Assembly (NCBI GenBank): GCA_947311845.1
Contig: CAMZMU010000052.1
Coordinates: 134,135,169 to 134,199,168 of the forward strand
DNA from: Poa pratensis
Lineage: Eukaryota > Streptophyta > Magnoliopsida > Poales > Poaceae
Reading direction: 5' to 3'
DNA: 64,000 nt
Part shown: positions 1 to 9,732 of the stretch, one piece after another
Position numbering within the stretch: position 1 is the stretch's first letter
How the letters are laid out: every line of letters starts with the position of its first letter
The notes under the pieces: generated by a model
Databases searched by the model: none
Told to the model about the DNA's origin: nothing
The model's input: only the letters and a program-made list of their open reading frames with translations
Made by a program: the position numbers and the translations under genes

Positions 1-199
1 ACCTCGTGATCCCGCGGCCGCACCCTTCGAAGTTCTTTATGCCTGGATCTGGTCTAGTTGCAGTTGATTTTCTTCGAGGATTTGCTTTAGGGCGTAGTGG
101 AATTCTTGCGTTTCCTACGCTTTTTCGTCTGAAGCTGTAGTTGCAATAGAAGTGGGCTAGCTGCCATGACAGATATGTGAAATTCCTCACTCAAATATA

Positions 200-231
200 C
201 TCCCTCCGTATCAAAATATAAGTCACACTTG
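200..231 (+). mobile_element. Left end of a Stowaway-type MITE, interrupted
   Basis: The TA dinucleotide at 198-199 is followed by CTCCCTCCGTATC, the usual terminal inverted repeat start of grass Stowaway (Tc1/mariner-type) MITEs. Only about 32 bases remain before a poly-T run. The matching right terminus (GGAGGGAG followed by TA) is not found nearby, so this is an orphan end cut by the next insertion. Confidence 0.6.
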
Positions 232-1718
232 TTTTTTTTTTTTTACGGAAGGCAGCGAGCATTGCTTCGGTTTATTAAAAGAAGCCGGACAAATGCCGGA
301 AAGAATACAGGAAGGGGGTAACAGCATCTCTACCTCCAAGAAGTAAGAGGAGAGAGCACAACAACAACAACACACACCACACAAGACTACAAGAAGAAGA
401 GTAAATCCTGCTAAAACGAACCCGTCGATCAAACCAAACGGCAGAAAAACCTCAGCTACCATCATCCTCTAATCAAGCAAGGCAGAGCACTATGAACTTG
501 ATCTTCTGGTCGCCACCCATCAACACCCAGGAGAGGGAGAGGTGTCAAAGGGAACGAGCTGATCCGAGGTGGATCGAGCTCGCTAACCCGGCTTCAAATG
601 GCAGCGTCAATTCTTCCGCAGCGTGGACGATCAGCAAGCTCGAAGAACACATCTTGGCAGGAGACAAATGGAGCAAGAAACGCAAGAAGCAGCCACCAGA
701 ACCACTGCACCCAGCTGCCACGAACCACCAATAACCGACCCAAAGGAACAAGCTCCAAGAAGACTCCTCCAAGGAGGGAGCGACGTCGACGACGTCGTCG
801 TCTACCGATCCGGGAAGGATCAAGGCTTTCGCCCGGGGCAACCTTGGGTGGACATGTGCAGGCCTCAACAACGACCCTCCAAGGAGGTGACCGGCGCCCG
901 CAGGCGTCGATGTAGTCCATGCCAACAGGGGCTGGCACGAGGCTCTCGCCCGCCGCTGCACACATCCGCCCTCCGTACCTTGCCGGCCTCCGAGCTGCCG
1001 ACGAGCAGGGCGGTGTGACCAAGGCCAACCGACACCTGCAGCCGAGCAGAGCACGCACCTGCGTGCCGCTAAAAGCAATGGGGGGGAGAGCCCCCCCCCC
1101 CCCCCACCAGCCAAAGGGGAGGCCGACCACCACGACGAGCCCGAGAGGACGGACCACGCGGCTGGCCGGAGAAGTGGGTCGAGGTAGCGCCGCCATCTCG
1201 GCCATCCATCCAAGCGAGCCTCCATTGTCCGAGCGAAGCCACCGTCGCCCATGAGGCCAGATCCGAGCGGATCCGGCATCAGCGGGCCGAGCGCCGGCGC
1301 ATCCGCTCCAACCCGCCGGAGGGCCGCTGCTGCGCACGCAGATCGGCGAAGGACACCAACTGCGCACACAGGAATCTTCTGCGTCCACCGCAGCTCTCCC
1401 CGAATCACCTTTGTGGTGGCTGGGGACCGCCGCCACCGTGGAGAGGCCGGAGGCAGCGGCGGCGAGGAGGACGGCTGGGGAGGGGTTGAGGGGCAGCGGC
1501 GGCGAGGGTTCCCTCGAGTCGCCCGCGAGGTGGCGACGCGAGGGACGGGAGCGAACTCTTTATTTTAAAGTCCAGCAGAGGGAGGAACCCCTGCGGATTT
1601 TTATTAAGAAGAATCTACCAGGCACAACCCTGCGGAGCGGAGGCTCGAACGCGGGTCGCGGGCAGCGCTCACGGTAGTCCGCGTGCAGCTGGCCAACTGG
1701 TCGACGCCCAGTTCCTCT
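232..1718 (-). mobile_element. 5'-truncated non-LTR retroposon (LINE 3' region), minus strand
   Basis: Read on the minus strand, a GC-rich sequence ends in a poly-A tail (poly-T at 232-244 on the plus strand). Flanking copies GTCACACTTG (222-231) and GTCACACATG (1719-1728) match at 9 of 10 bases and look like a target-site duplication. The segment around 765-840 (CCTCCAAGGAGGGA and a following GTCGTCG run) resembles one in the element near 30.1 kb, suggesting the same LINE family. No reverse transcriptase is encoded; the long frames here are GC-rich shadows. A box-B-like GTTCGAGCC near 1652 (minus) leaves open that the last 160 bases are a separate SINE. Confidence 0.6.
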
Positions 1719-1726
1719 GTCACACA

Positions 1727-1759
1727 TGTCTAGATACATATGGTTGGTATATCTAGACA
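1727..1759. repeat. Short inverted repeat, possible MITE core
   Basis: TGTCTAGATA (1727-1736) and TATCTAGACA (1750-1759) are perfect inverted copies separated by 13 bases. TCTAGATACAT-type cores occur inside some grass Stowaway MITEs, so this may be the other part of the MITE disrupted at 231. No terminal GGAGGGAG was found. Confidence 0.35.
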
Positions 1760-2162
1760 GGTGTTTGCGCACATCTTTAAATTCCACTGAGACTTCACTT
1801 CCACCGTGCAAGAAATAAAGATCTTCAAGATCAGTATGTGGGAGAAGAGATCCGGGGCTGAAAAGCTTAACACTTCACAAGAATATGCACTACCTGTTCT
1901 TGTCGAACGTGACGAAGAAGATGCCGGAAACCAGGCCAGAAATCTTGCATAAGATCTATGGTTTAGTTTGTATTCGTTACAATATTGTCGGGCATCCAAT
2001 CCGACTACGCATCTTTATTCTTTAGGTGACTTTTAAAAGAAGCTAAATCGGCATAGTTTAAGTTTTCCTTTGCATCGCTGCCTCTGTTAGCCGTCCGCTT
2101 GTGATTGGTTTTGTGATACTCTACTACTCAACAGCCTCAACTAATCTGCATATAGAATTGAT

Positions 2163-2441
2163 GAGGTCGCCTCTGTGAGCCAACATTCAGATCAAAATAT
2201 TTCAAGTTGCTAACCTTGGGATTGCAATGACATTGTCAAATCCTTGATGTGAGCATTACAAGTTGCAGCTTCAACAGCATAAGCATTTTTCACTCTTGTG
2301 TGAGACCTACGGGTTTTCTCTCTTGAGGTCGCCTCTGTGAGCAAACATTCAGATTAGAATACTTCAAGTTGCTAAACTTGAGATTGCAATGACACCAGCA
2401 AATCCTCGATCCGAGGGTTACAAATTGCAGCTTCGACAGCA
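2163..2441 (-). repeat. Direct duplication of a 117-base segment with an exon-like frame
   Basis: Units 2163-2279 and 2325-2441 start with GAGGTCGCCTCTGTGAGC and stay alignable to their ends, 162 bases apart. On the minus strand each holds 20 codons without a stop (VEAA.C...I.DL..SLQSQ pattern) followed by CAAG and an intron-donor-like GTTAG or TTTAG. The two copies have equal length in this part, and several differences are synonymous. This suggests a duplicated exon of a gene or captured gene fragment. The parent protein was not recognised. Confidence 0.5.
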
Positions 2442-2529
2442 ACGGCAAACTGGGTTCTGCTACAGATAACATAAGCCAAGTTCTGAACCATCCATGCAAC
2501 ACAACTTGCACCTGAATATTTTGTTCAGT

Positions 2530-3461
2530 TTTTTTTTTTTTTTTTTTGAGGAAAGGATCTGATCCATATATTCAGAAATGCTCCGTACACATTACAGACA
2601 AGTCCAACAAAGAAAAGAAATTACAAACGGACCCCTGCAAACAGCACAAAACACCCTGAGCAACCTGGAAAAAACGCAATCAGATCCACCGGCGCGCTCC
2701 CGAGAAACCTAGACGCCGCCGGCGTCGCCGTACCCCTTGCCGCCGGAGAGGAGGTGCCACCACAAAAAGTAGACGGTCGCAAGATCCATCCGCCGCTGCG
2801 CGACGGAATCTGGCCCGATGAACGACCACGACCACAGCACCTGCTCTCCTGCTCCACCCATCTTCCCGCCGACGCCGCGCCGCCCAGGCCCACCAACCGC
2901 ACCACCCGAACTCCAGCAGACGCCGCTCCACTCGCCGCCACGGCCGGCCAGAGCAGACACGCCAGAGAAGAGCACCATCAACAACACCACACAAAAACGG
3001 AACACCCCCATCCACTCGCTTCCCTCCTCGCCTCCACGGCCGGCCGGAGAAACAGAGACGGACGAGCATGCCCGACGAACCATCAGCACAAGCCCCAGCT
3101 TCGGCCAGACGAAGAAGGGGAACACTAACCTCACAGCTTCCCGGAGAAGCTTCCACTGGCTCGGCTTCACCAGACGGAGAGAGAGCTGGAGGACAAAATG
3201 GCCGCCCCGCACCTTCCCCTCCGCAAGAAGACGACGGAGATCAGGCCACATAACCCGAGCTACCAGCCTATCTACACGCACAGACGCGAACCCGAGCTCC
3301 CCCCGCCTCCCGGCGCCTAACGGCCGCTGGAGGCGAAGGGGAGCAGAGGTAAACGCCGGCGAGCGACCAGATTTGGGAGTCGCCTTGAAAACGCCTCCCC
3401 AAGCACTGTAGCGAGAGGAGCGAGACGCGGACGCGAGCGCACTGTCCTTTGTATTCGTCTC
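2530..3461 (-). mobile_element. Non-LTR retroposon insertion with perfect target duplication, minus strand
   Basis: Poly-T from about 2529 marks the 3' tail of a minus-strand retroposed sequence. ATTTTGTTCAGT occurs immediately outside both ends (2518-2529 and 3462-3473), a perfect 12-base target-site duplication, though the last T merges with the tail. The 0.93-kb body is GC-rich and contains no reverse transcriptase, so it is a 5'-truncated LINE 3' end or a non-autonomous relative. A GGCCGGCCGTGG motif is shared with the 23.9-24.9 kb segment. The long frames here (for example 2709-3503 minus) are not supported as genes. Confidence 0.8.
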
Positions 3462-3717
3462 ATTTTGTTCAGTATTTTCACTCTCAGAGTTATGTTCATG
3501 CAAGGTCCAGAAAGCTTGTACACAAATTATATTCAGAAAAGTTACAAGATTTACATGTGATCTAGATCGTTTTGGTCCGGAAAATCAATTCCATTCCACA
3601 ACAGCAGAACAATAGCCAAGTTAATCTGGGGGAAGAAAAATGGAGAGGGAGCTCACGCATCCATCCATGGCTCGATCTGTCTCGTGGCTCTAGAGTTCTA
3701 ACCTTGGGTAAATACTA

Positions 3718-3798
3718 CTCCCTCCGTTCGAAAAAGGATGTCACAAAAATAGTCTATCTATAGTTCATTTTTGTGACATTTTTTCCGAACGGAGGGAG
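3718..3798. mobile_element. Stowaway MITE (81 bp)
   Basis: CTCCCTCCGTTCG at the left and CGAACGGAGGGAG at the right are perfect inverted repeats, flanked by TA at 3716-3717 and 3799-3800. The inside (TGTCACAAAAATAG... and ...TTTTTGTGACA) is also self-complementary, so nearly the whole element is a hairpin. It is non-coding. Confidence 0.93.
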
Positions 3799-3881
3799 TA
3801 GAAACAAAACCAAGCCCAGCCGCCCGTGTACCGGTGTACGTACGTACACCACTAATGCTGCAACCAGCCCCTAAACCCTCA

Positions 3882-4193
3882 GGGCCTGATTCGCAGCATA
3901 GGAAAAAACGCGGGAATAGGAAAGCTGCAGGATTGTAATGTCATGTCCACTTCAATCTTACAGGATTTCACATATATCAATCTTTGTTTGATTCCATCAC
4001 AGGAAAATCAAAGGATTTTGAAAAAGAGGTGTGAGTGGATGTTAGAATTCCTATAGGAACTAGTGCAAAGAAATTCTTAGGAAAAATTCCTATGAGATCC
4101 AATCTTATGAATCAAACAAGTAGTATAGAAAAAATTGCTAAGGATTTGAATCCTACAAGATTTCTATGCAAATCCTTTGAATCAAATAGACCC
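3882..4193. mobile_element. Tourist-like (PIF/Harbinger) MITE, 312 bp
   Basis: The left end GGGCCTGATTCG and the right end ...TTTGAATCAAATAGACCC are imperfect inverted repeats. A 3-bp TCA lies outside both ends (3879-3881 and 4194-4196), as expected for PIF/Harbinger-type elements. The interior is AT-rich and non-coding (AGGATTT and AAATCCTTTG motifs recur). It lies about 70 bases from the stop codon of FLZ copy A, within or next to that gene's 3' UTR. Confidence 0.85.
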
Positions 4194-4261
4194 TCAAAGG
4201 GTTCGCGTGTAGTCGTACTGTCGTAGAGACGGGTAGTGCCGGTCAGATCGGATGGAATGGA

Positions 4262-4902
4262 TCACACGCGCAACGCGGGGCTCCTGGCAGCGAACCCCGC
4301 GTCGTTCCACCGGGTGGCATTCGCCATGGCCCTCTGGTGCTGGTGCTGACGGCGGCGGTGGTGGTGGTGGTGGTGCCGGTGGTGCTCCTTCCTCGCCGAC
4401 ACCGCGTGCGCCGCCGCGTGCTTCTTCCGCCGGTGCCTCGCCCTGTCCACCTCGATCTGCTGCCGCCTGCACTCCTCGCTGCAGAACGGCGTGTCACCTC
4501 TGCTCAAAACACCCACACCCAGTCACGTACACAAACGAGATAGTCGGATGGCATCAGAACGCCTGACCGGCGGACGTGCCTGTACATGAAGATGTCGCCG
4601 GAGAGCTACTTGGCGCAGAGGGAGCACTCCTCGAGGAAGTGGTGGCCGTGGGCGATGTCCGCCTCGTGGACGTAGAACATGGACGACGGCGACGACGGCG
4701 AGGTCGGCTTCATGTTCATGATGGCACCGCTCCCCTTCATCATTGCCTGCCTGCGGCGGAACAGCGAGCGCCTTAGGCTTGCGACAAGTGGGAGCAATGG
4801 CGCCGTGACATGGGCCACTAATGTACGTCCGGGAGCTCGCCTGGCTTGCCGTCTTCCGGGGTGTGCACAAATAGGGCACGGGCCAGCGCCATTTTTAGCC
4901 AA
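4262..4902 (-). pseudogene. FLZ-type zinc finger gene copy A with in-frame stop
   Basis: Two minus-strand exons encode an FCS-like zinc finger (FLZ/DUF581) protein. Exon 1 (about 4902 to 4580) ends with the first half of the finger: HHFLEECSLCAK, a TAG codon at 4608-4606, then LSGDIFMY. Exon 2 (4499-4262) gives R-GDTPFCSEECRRQQIEVD and a His-rich tail. Counting the stop as one residue, the finger is C-x2-C-x17-C-x3-C. The split of the arginine codon as AG|A is the same phase as in copy B. The donor is GC (AG|GCACGT) rather than GT, with a normal CAG acceptor at 4500. FLZ proteins are known SnRK1 adaptors. The TAG sits where FLZ proteins usually have P or another residue and would remove the second Cys pair. 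The start at 4902 is uncertain; a downstream Met is possible. Either a real nonsense allele or a sequencing error. Confidence 0.75.
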
Positions 4903-6611
4903 CGGCGAACGACGAGAGGCTACGATTTCGCAGGCGATCGGAGGAGGACGATGCTATGAATAGGAGCCAAGGCGGGGAACCTAAGCTTTTCGTTGCCATT
5001 GTGTTTTTTTTTTTTCATTGTCCAACTTGCACACTACTGAATGTCTGAATATATACGTTCCTTTCATCCTGACAGCAGTGAAATGAATTGACTACCACTT
5101 GTATTCTTTTCTTGTGACGAGGTCGCAAGTGAGTAATAAACAACGTACCCCCACATGTCCATATATGTCATTCGGGTCACTATCTTGACAACGCGAAATG
5201 AGCACATCCCTCCCACCACTCCGGGAAAAAAAAATCAGAAACCCCAATTATTGTCGCCTTCGTAAGCGTCCTTAACTCTGAACAACGACAAGCGCGTCCA
5301 TGCCTTTGCCGAAAGCAACCCGCCATCTTAAAACCATTGTAAGCGCCTCCGTTTATTCAAACCCATCGTCGTCATGAGGAGGACGTACAGTAAGGCCAGT
5401 CCAACGCCGGGACATTAACCGGTAAAATCTCGCTCACCGCAGGCAACCACCGCCAGGCCTCCGCCGTTCCGCGTGCGTGCACGGTGGCCGGGGTTCCGAT
5501 CCGGTCCCTGCGTGTAGCGGGCAGAGGGGGCAGGGCGGCGCTGGCGCAGAGCACCACGGCGCATGGGTGCGATCCGCCACGTGCGAGGCTCCCCGCCGGT
5601 GCGCCCCTAACCGCCGGCAGAAGAGATTCCCTTTCGCCGTGTCGTTTTCCCTTCCGGCCAGAGGCGAGCACGGTGGCCGTAACATGGCAAGCGAATCGCC
5701 TCTTCTACAACTAGAAACCTACTCCTGTCCTGCAATTATATTTTGTTTATGCATGCGTGTTTAAAAGTGATTGTTTTAGTGCCTAGATTGCCTAAAGGAT
5801 TCTCGGGTGCACATGCATGGCATGGGCATGGAACAAACCGGTGAAATCTACGGGCTGGACGAGAAAGATTTGTTATCTCTAGTTCTTAGGTCCGTATCAG
5901 TAACCAGCACTGGTTCTTAGGTCAGGATCAGTGCCCCCACTAGCGCCAACATGCTTTGCCTTATGTGTAGTTTAGCGTTTGGTCACGGCGAGGTTCGCAC
6001 GGTGTGAGGTCAGGTTACTAGAAAATTAACGTGTATGGTACTGCTACGTGTTGCACGTACGAGCGGAGAGGTGCCTTGTCTTGGGTTGCTGCTACAGAAC
6101 CTGACAGGTGGGCCCTGCGTCTAGATGCACTGCAAGATAGATTATAATGATAAGAGATAGCAACTCTACACCATTGTTAGCGCAAACAATATTGTCAGTT
6201 TCACACTAGTATATAAATATCCAAAACTTTGTATCGGAACGAGTTTAACGACTCGGCTCGAACTCGGTAGCTCGTCACACGCGACGAGGACTTTCGTCTT
6301 GTGTAACTTCGCATCCGTCTCCACCGCTCCCGCCTTCCGACGCACCTGATGTATGTCGTCTGCGCTCGCTGCGGGAGGCGCACACGCCCACGTGCTCAAC
6401 AACATTCCATCGCTACCCAATTGCCGCCTCCCGGATGCTTGTCCACGGCCCAGTGTCATCGTCGCTCAATGGCGAGGCGCATCTCGCCTTCATCAAAAGG
6501 ATGTGGTGGCCATGCCATGGGAGTAACCGTACGATCCCGCATATGCCATGTCGGCGCCTATTGGGGATAAGCACATGCAGGTAAAGTATGAGGGAACATT
6601 TTCTTCCCTAC
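4903..6611. other. Intergenic, no recognised gene
   Basis: The part next to copy A probably holds its promoter. A GC-rich island at about 5390-5690 gives several overlapping short frames on both strands with no family signature. From 5860 to 5960 a GGTTCTTAGGTC-type segment is repeated with changes. The remainder is AT-rich. No terminal repeats or RNA genes were seen. Confidence 0.5.
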
Positions 6612-6620
6612 CTCCGATGA

Positions 6621-7218
6621 TTGCCTAAATTAAAGGTTTTCCTTTGGCTGCTGATGTACGACAGATTGAACACCAAGGACCTTATGATCCGCAAGCACTG
6701 GCAGATTGAGGGTGGCACAAATTGCATTCTATGTAGACAAGGCACCTCCGAAACAAGAGAACATCTATTTTTTGACTGCCATTTTGCATCTCGTTGTTGG
6801 AGCTCTCTTGGCATCCAATGGAATACTGCTATTCCCATCTCCAATAGACTATGTCTGGCAAAAGCCAGCTACACAGGGCCTTGCTTCATTGAAGTTTTTG
6901 CATGCGCAGCATGAAACTTATGGAAGGTTCGTAATGAATTCATTTTCCAGGATCAGCCACCTACCTTTGGCCGATGGAAAGTCAGATTCCAGGCTGATGT
7001 CTTCCTCCATCAGTACCGTATCAAGCAGGATAGTATTCAACAACTTCTCTTGTGGTTGAGAGCTTTATTTCATTAACTATGTATTTGTCATCCACCTATA
7101 AACCCCCATGAGTATTTTTTGAGCACCTGTTGTAATCTTTTTCGGATTTGATCCATTATATTTGAAAATTAACCGTAGGGATTTTCCCTACGGTAAAGGT
7201 GTTCAAAAAAAATATTGA
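6621..7218 (+). mobile_element. 5'-truncated LINE, zf-RVT end of reverse transcriptase
   Basis: From 6621 the plus frame reads PKLKVFLWLL...DRLNTKDLMIR...C.LCRQGTSETREHLFFDC, the zinc-binding zf-RVT region that follows the reverse transcriptase in plant LINEs. A TGA at 6912-6914 replaces an expected Trp; the frame then continues (NLWKVRNEFIFQDQPPTFGRWK). The element ends in a short A-rich tail at about 7204-7218. CTCCGATGA occurs at both edges (6612-6620 and 7219-7227), a 9-bp target-site duplication. It is a dead, 5'-truncated copy between FLZ A and FLZ B. Confidence 0.85.
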
Positions 7219-7227
7219 CTCCGATGA

Positions 7228-8371
7228 AGACTAGGACACCGTTGCCGCCACATCTTCCTAATTAGTATTATTGTTAGTTTTATTTAACTTTTTACATATG
7301 TAATGTTTGAATATACAGTGGTGAACTTCATGCAAATTTTATGATTTAAATTATCAAAAATTCGAATGAAATTTGAACGATTTCATTGCGTTTCTAAGTT
7401 TATAGTGCTTTAGGAAAAATCAGCGTGCCGGTTCTTCCAATAACATCTATCCAACACAGTTTGTCGGACCGTTCATTGCGAGCCGCCGGTTGAGATGCTC
7501 TGAAATATCTCCTTGTTGCGCCTTTAATTAAGGTAAGTTTCCGAGAAGCAGGCTTCACGAATGAAATCACAGCTATGCTGCCGAAAAGAACATATCTCCA
7601 TTTGTTTATTTGAGCATATTGCATCTTTGCCTTTCTTCACGGGGCAAACGTCCAATTAATACTAATTGTTACTCATTCACGGCCTACAATTTTCGTCAGT
7701 AAGAAAATGAACTGAAGGCATCATTGGTTGCTTCTACTTTCTGAGTAGCCTGCCCTGCTCCTCTGAGAACGGACAGAGCCGTTGGTTGGATCTCTGCTGT
7801 TTCTACACAAGTATTTAGCAGACAACGGCTTTAATTTCTTTTACAAAACGCAACGGGTACTCTGTTCTTCCCAGGAGCTGAATAAAGGCCAGTTTTAATG
7901 AATTGCCTTTGCTGAATACAGCTGTGGCAACACAATCATCTGTTTCGGTTGTGGCATTAATGGCGCGGAATCATTGAAGCATAGAGCAGCACACAAGAAC
8001 ACAAATAAACTGTCGAAAATAACGAACACAGATGAACTGATGAGAAACTTGAGAAAACGTTTGTTATGCCTCTCACTTCTTTCATATATCAACAGGTTAT
8101 ACACCTTGAGCCACACACGAGCGCGGCACCGGTTGCACGCGCGCACTCTTCTTCATTTTTTGCCACGAGCAACCGTGCAAAAGGAACAAAAACCAGTGGT
8201 AATTCACAAACAAAATTAACTCTTCGTCTCCATCTTCGGAGATCAAAAGATGGGGCCAGACTGTCCCACCTTCCTCTCGGCTGGATCTGGACTGTCCGAC
8301 TCATCAAGCTTTTGTTCTTGATTGATTGAAGGTACTTCTGCTAAATCCTAAGTTCGGTTGCTGGAAAACTG
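7228..8371. other. Intergenic and probable 3' UTR of FLZ copy B
   Basis: The stretch is AT-rich. No conserved protein or complete transposon was recognised. The last few hundred bases before 8372 are probably the 3' untranslated region of the minus-strand FLZ copy B. Short frames here overlap on both strands and show no family signature. Confidence 0.45.
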
Positions 8372-8850
8372 CTACCAGGCCCAGACCGGGATCCTCTGGG
8401 AGCTCTGCTTCTGCTGCTGCCTCAGCCTCTGCTGCTCCTCCGCCCTCACCGTCTGCTTCGACCGCTGCTCCCTCGCCTCGTCGATCTCGATCTGCTCCTG
8501 CCTGCACTCCTCGCTACAGAAGGGCATGTCACCTCTGCAAGACAAAAGAATCAAGATGTCATCAGATACAATTCTTCAGCTGAGGTAGTTCAGACTTGAG
8601 AGGATAGATCAGGACAGGCCATGTAAGGTTGTAGTGTGTATTCACATGTACATGAAGATGTCTCTGTTCCCGGCGAGGAGCTTCCGGCAGCTGAAGCAGA
8701 TGTCGAGGTAGTGGTGGTGGCTGAGGAGCTCGTCGGCGTCGTCGTGGGGTCGCAGAATAGGCGGTCGGACTTCCGCGGCGAGGATGCCGGCTTCACGGGC
8801 GAGACCGTGTGGCTGAGGCAGCCGGCCTCGAGGTCACCATAGATTTCCAT
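8372..8850 (-). pseudogene. FLZ-type zinc finger gene copy B with frameshift
   Basis: Minus-strand exon 1 (8850-8646) begins MEIYGDLEAGCLSHTVSPVK and continues with RKSDRLFCDP. The zinc-finger part, DELLSHHHYLDICFSCRKLLAGNRDIFMY, lies in another frame. The shift falls at the GGGG tract 8746-8749; one missing or two extra bases would explain it. The intron (8645-8535) has a GT donor and CAG acceptor. Exon 2 (8534-8372) reads GDMPFCSEECRQEQIEIDEAREQRSKQ and ends with IPVWAW. The junction codon is AT|A (Ile), where copies A and C have AG|A (Arg of MYRGD). The finger is otherwise C-x2-C-x19-C-x3-C. FLZ proteins bind SnRK1. The well-preserved flanking frames make a homopolymer sequencing error a serious alternative to true loss. 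Confidence 0.75.
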
Positions 8851-9379
8851 GGAGATCGATGGGCTGGTATGGTAAGCTTCTTTGGCAAACTGGCTCTGTT
8901 TTCCCTTCTTGTTTTGCAGCTGGGAAAGAAGAAACGGAGTGGTGGAGAGCAGCGTGGAGAAGAGACCCCTTATATTTTGGAGGGAGTGGGCTACTTTTCG
9001 GCTTGGACCTCCATGGTCGATGAAATTCAGTGTAGCACTAAAATGTAATAAAGCAGGGTGCCCCTATGTATTTTGATTTTGCTAAACCTTGTCGTTTGTA
9101 GTTAGCGAAATGAACAAGGAAGTTGGCGTGGTTACTTTTGTAGTTTTGTGTGATTGTCTAGCCATGAAACATTGTCGATGCACGAAAGTCTAGTGATAAT
9201 GCTAATCATACTCTATAAAAATCCTAACTGATTATTACATTGCGATGCACTTTTGCAATAATATTCTAAATAACGTTCAAATGTGTTAGCGTTTGATGTA
9301 TATTATTATTGAAAATTGTAACTGTTTTGTGCCACGTGTTCAGACGAGAAGACTTTCTGCTTCGAGCGACAAAAATCTA
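8851..9379. other. Upstream region of FLZ copy B, otherwise featureless
   Basis: This is the 5' side of the minus-strand FLZ copy B and should include its leader and promoter. It turns AT-rich after about 9050. No further gene or terminal repeat was recognised. Confidence 0.4.
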
Positions 9380-9472
9380 CTCCCTATGATCCGTTAAAAA
9401 TGACGTGATAAATGAACTAGACGCGTACACTTTCTTGTACAACTTGCGACACTTACTTGAGATCGGAGGGGG
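9380..9472. mobile_element. Degenerate Stowaway-like MITE (93 bp)
   Basis: CTCCCTATGATCC at the left and GATCGGAGGGGG at the right form imperfect inverted termini. TA flanks both ends (9378-9379 and 9473-9474). The inside shows the AAATGACGTGATAAATG type of core. It is more diverged than the MITE at 3718. Confidence 0.6.
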
Positions 9473-9732
9473 TATATTAAGGTGGAATTTTATCTTAACC
9501 ATCAATTTCACTTATGTGGTGAGAACTACCAAAGATCAATAGTGTCTTATTTTGTTTCAAGAAAGATTGTCTTCACATGTTTTTAACCTTTACACAGATC
9601 ATAGACTTAACCGCGGGATCATGAAATGTCGCCGTGGTCTTTCTCCGCAGCGATATTAGTGAGCTTATTCCCATGGCCGTACACAATAGTTCACAAACTC
9701 AGGTATTAGATTCAACATTTGATCAACACAAG

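Noticed and set aside
545..1436. Long minus-strand frames (280-287 codons)
   Set aside because: Several overlapping frames on both strands are open because the DNA is GC-rich. The region lies inside a retroposed segment, has no conserved motif, and no frame stands out.
2709..3503. 264-codon minus frame
   Set aside because: It crosses the target duplication of the retroposon at 3462 and starts in flanking DNA, so it is not a natural gene.
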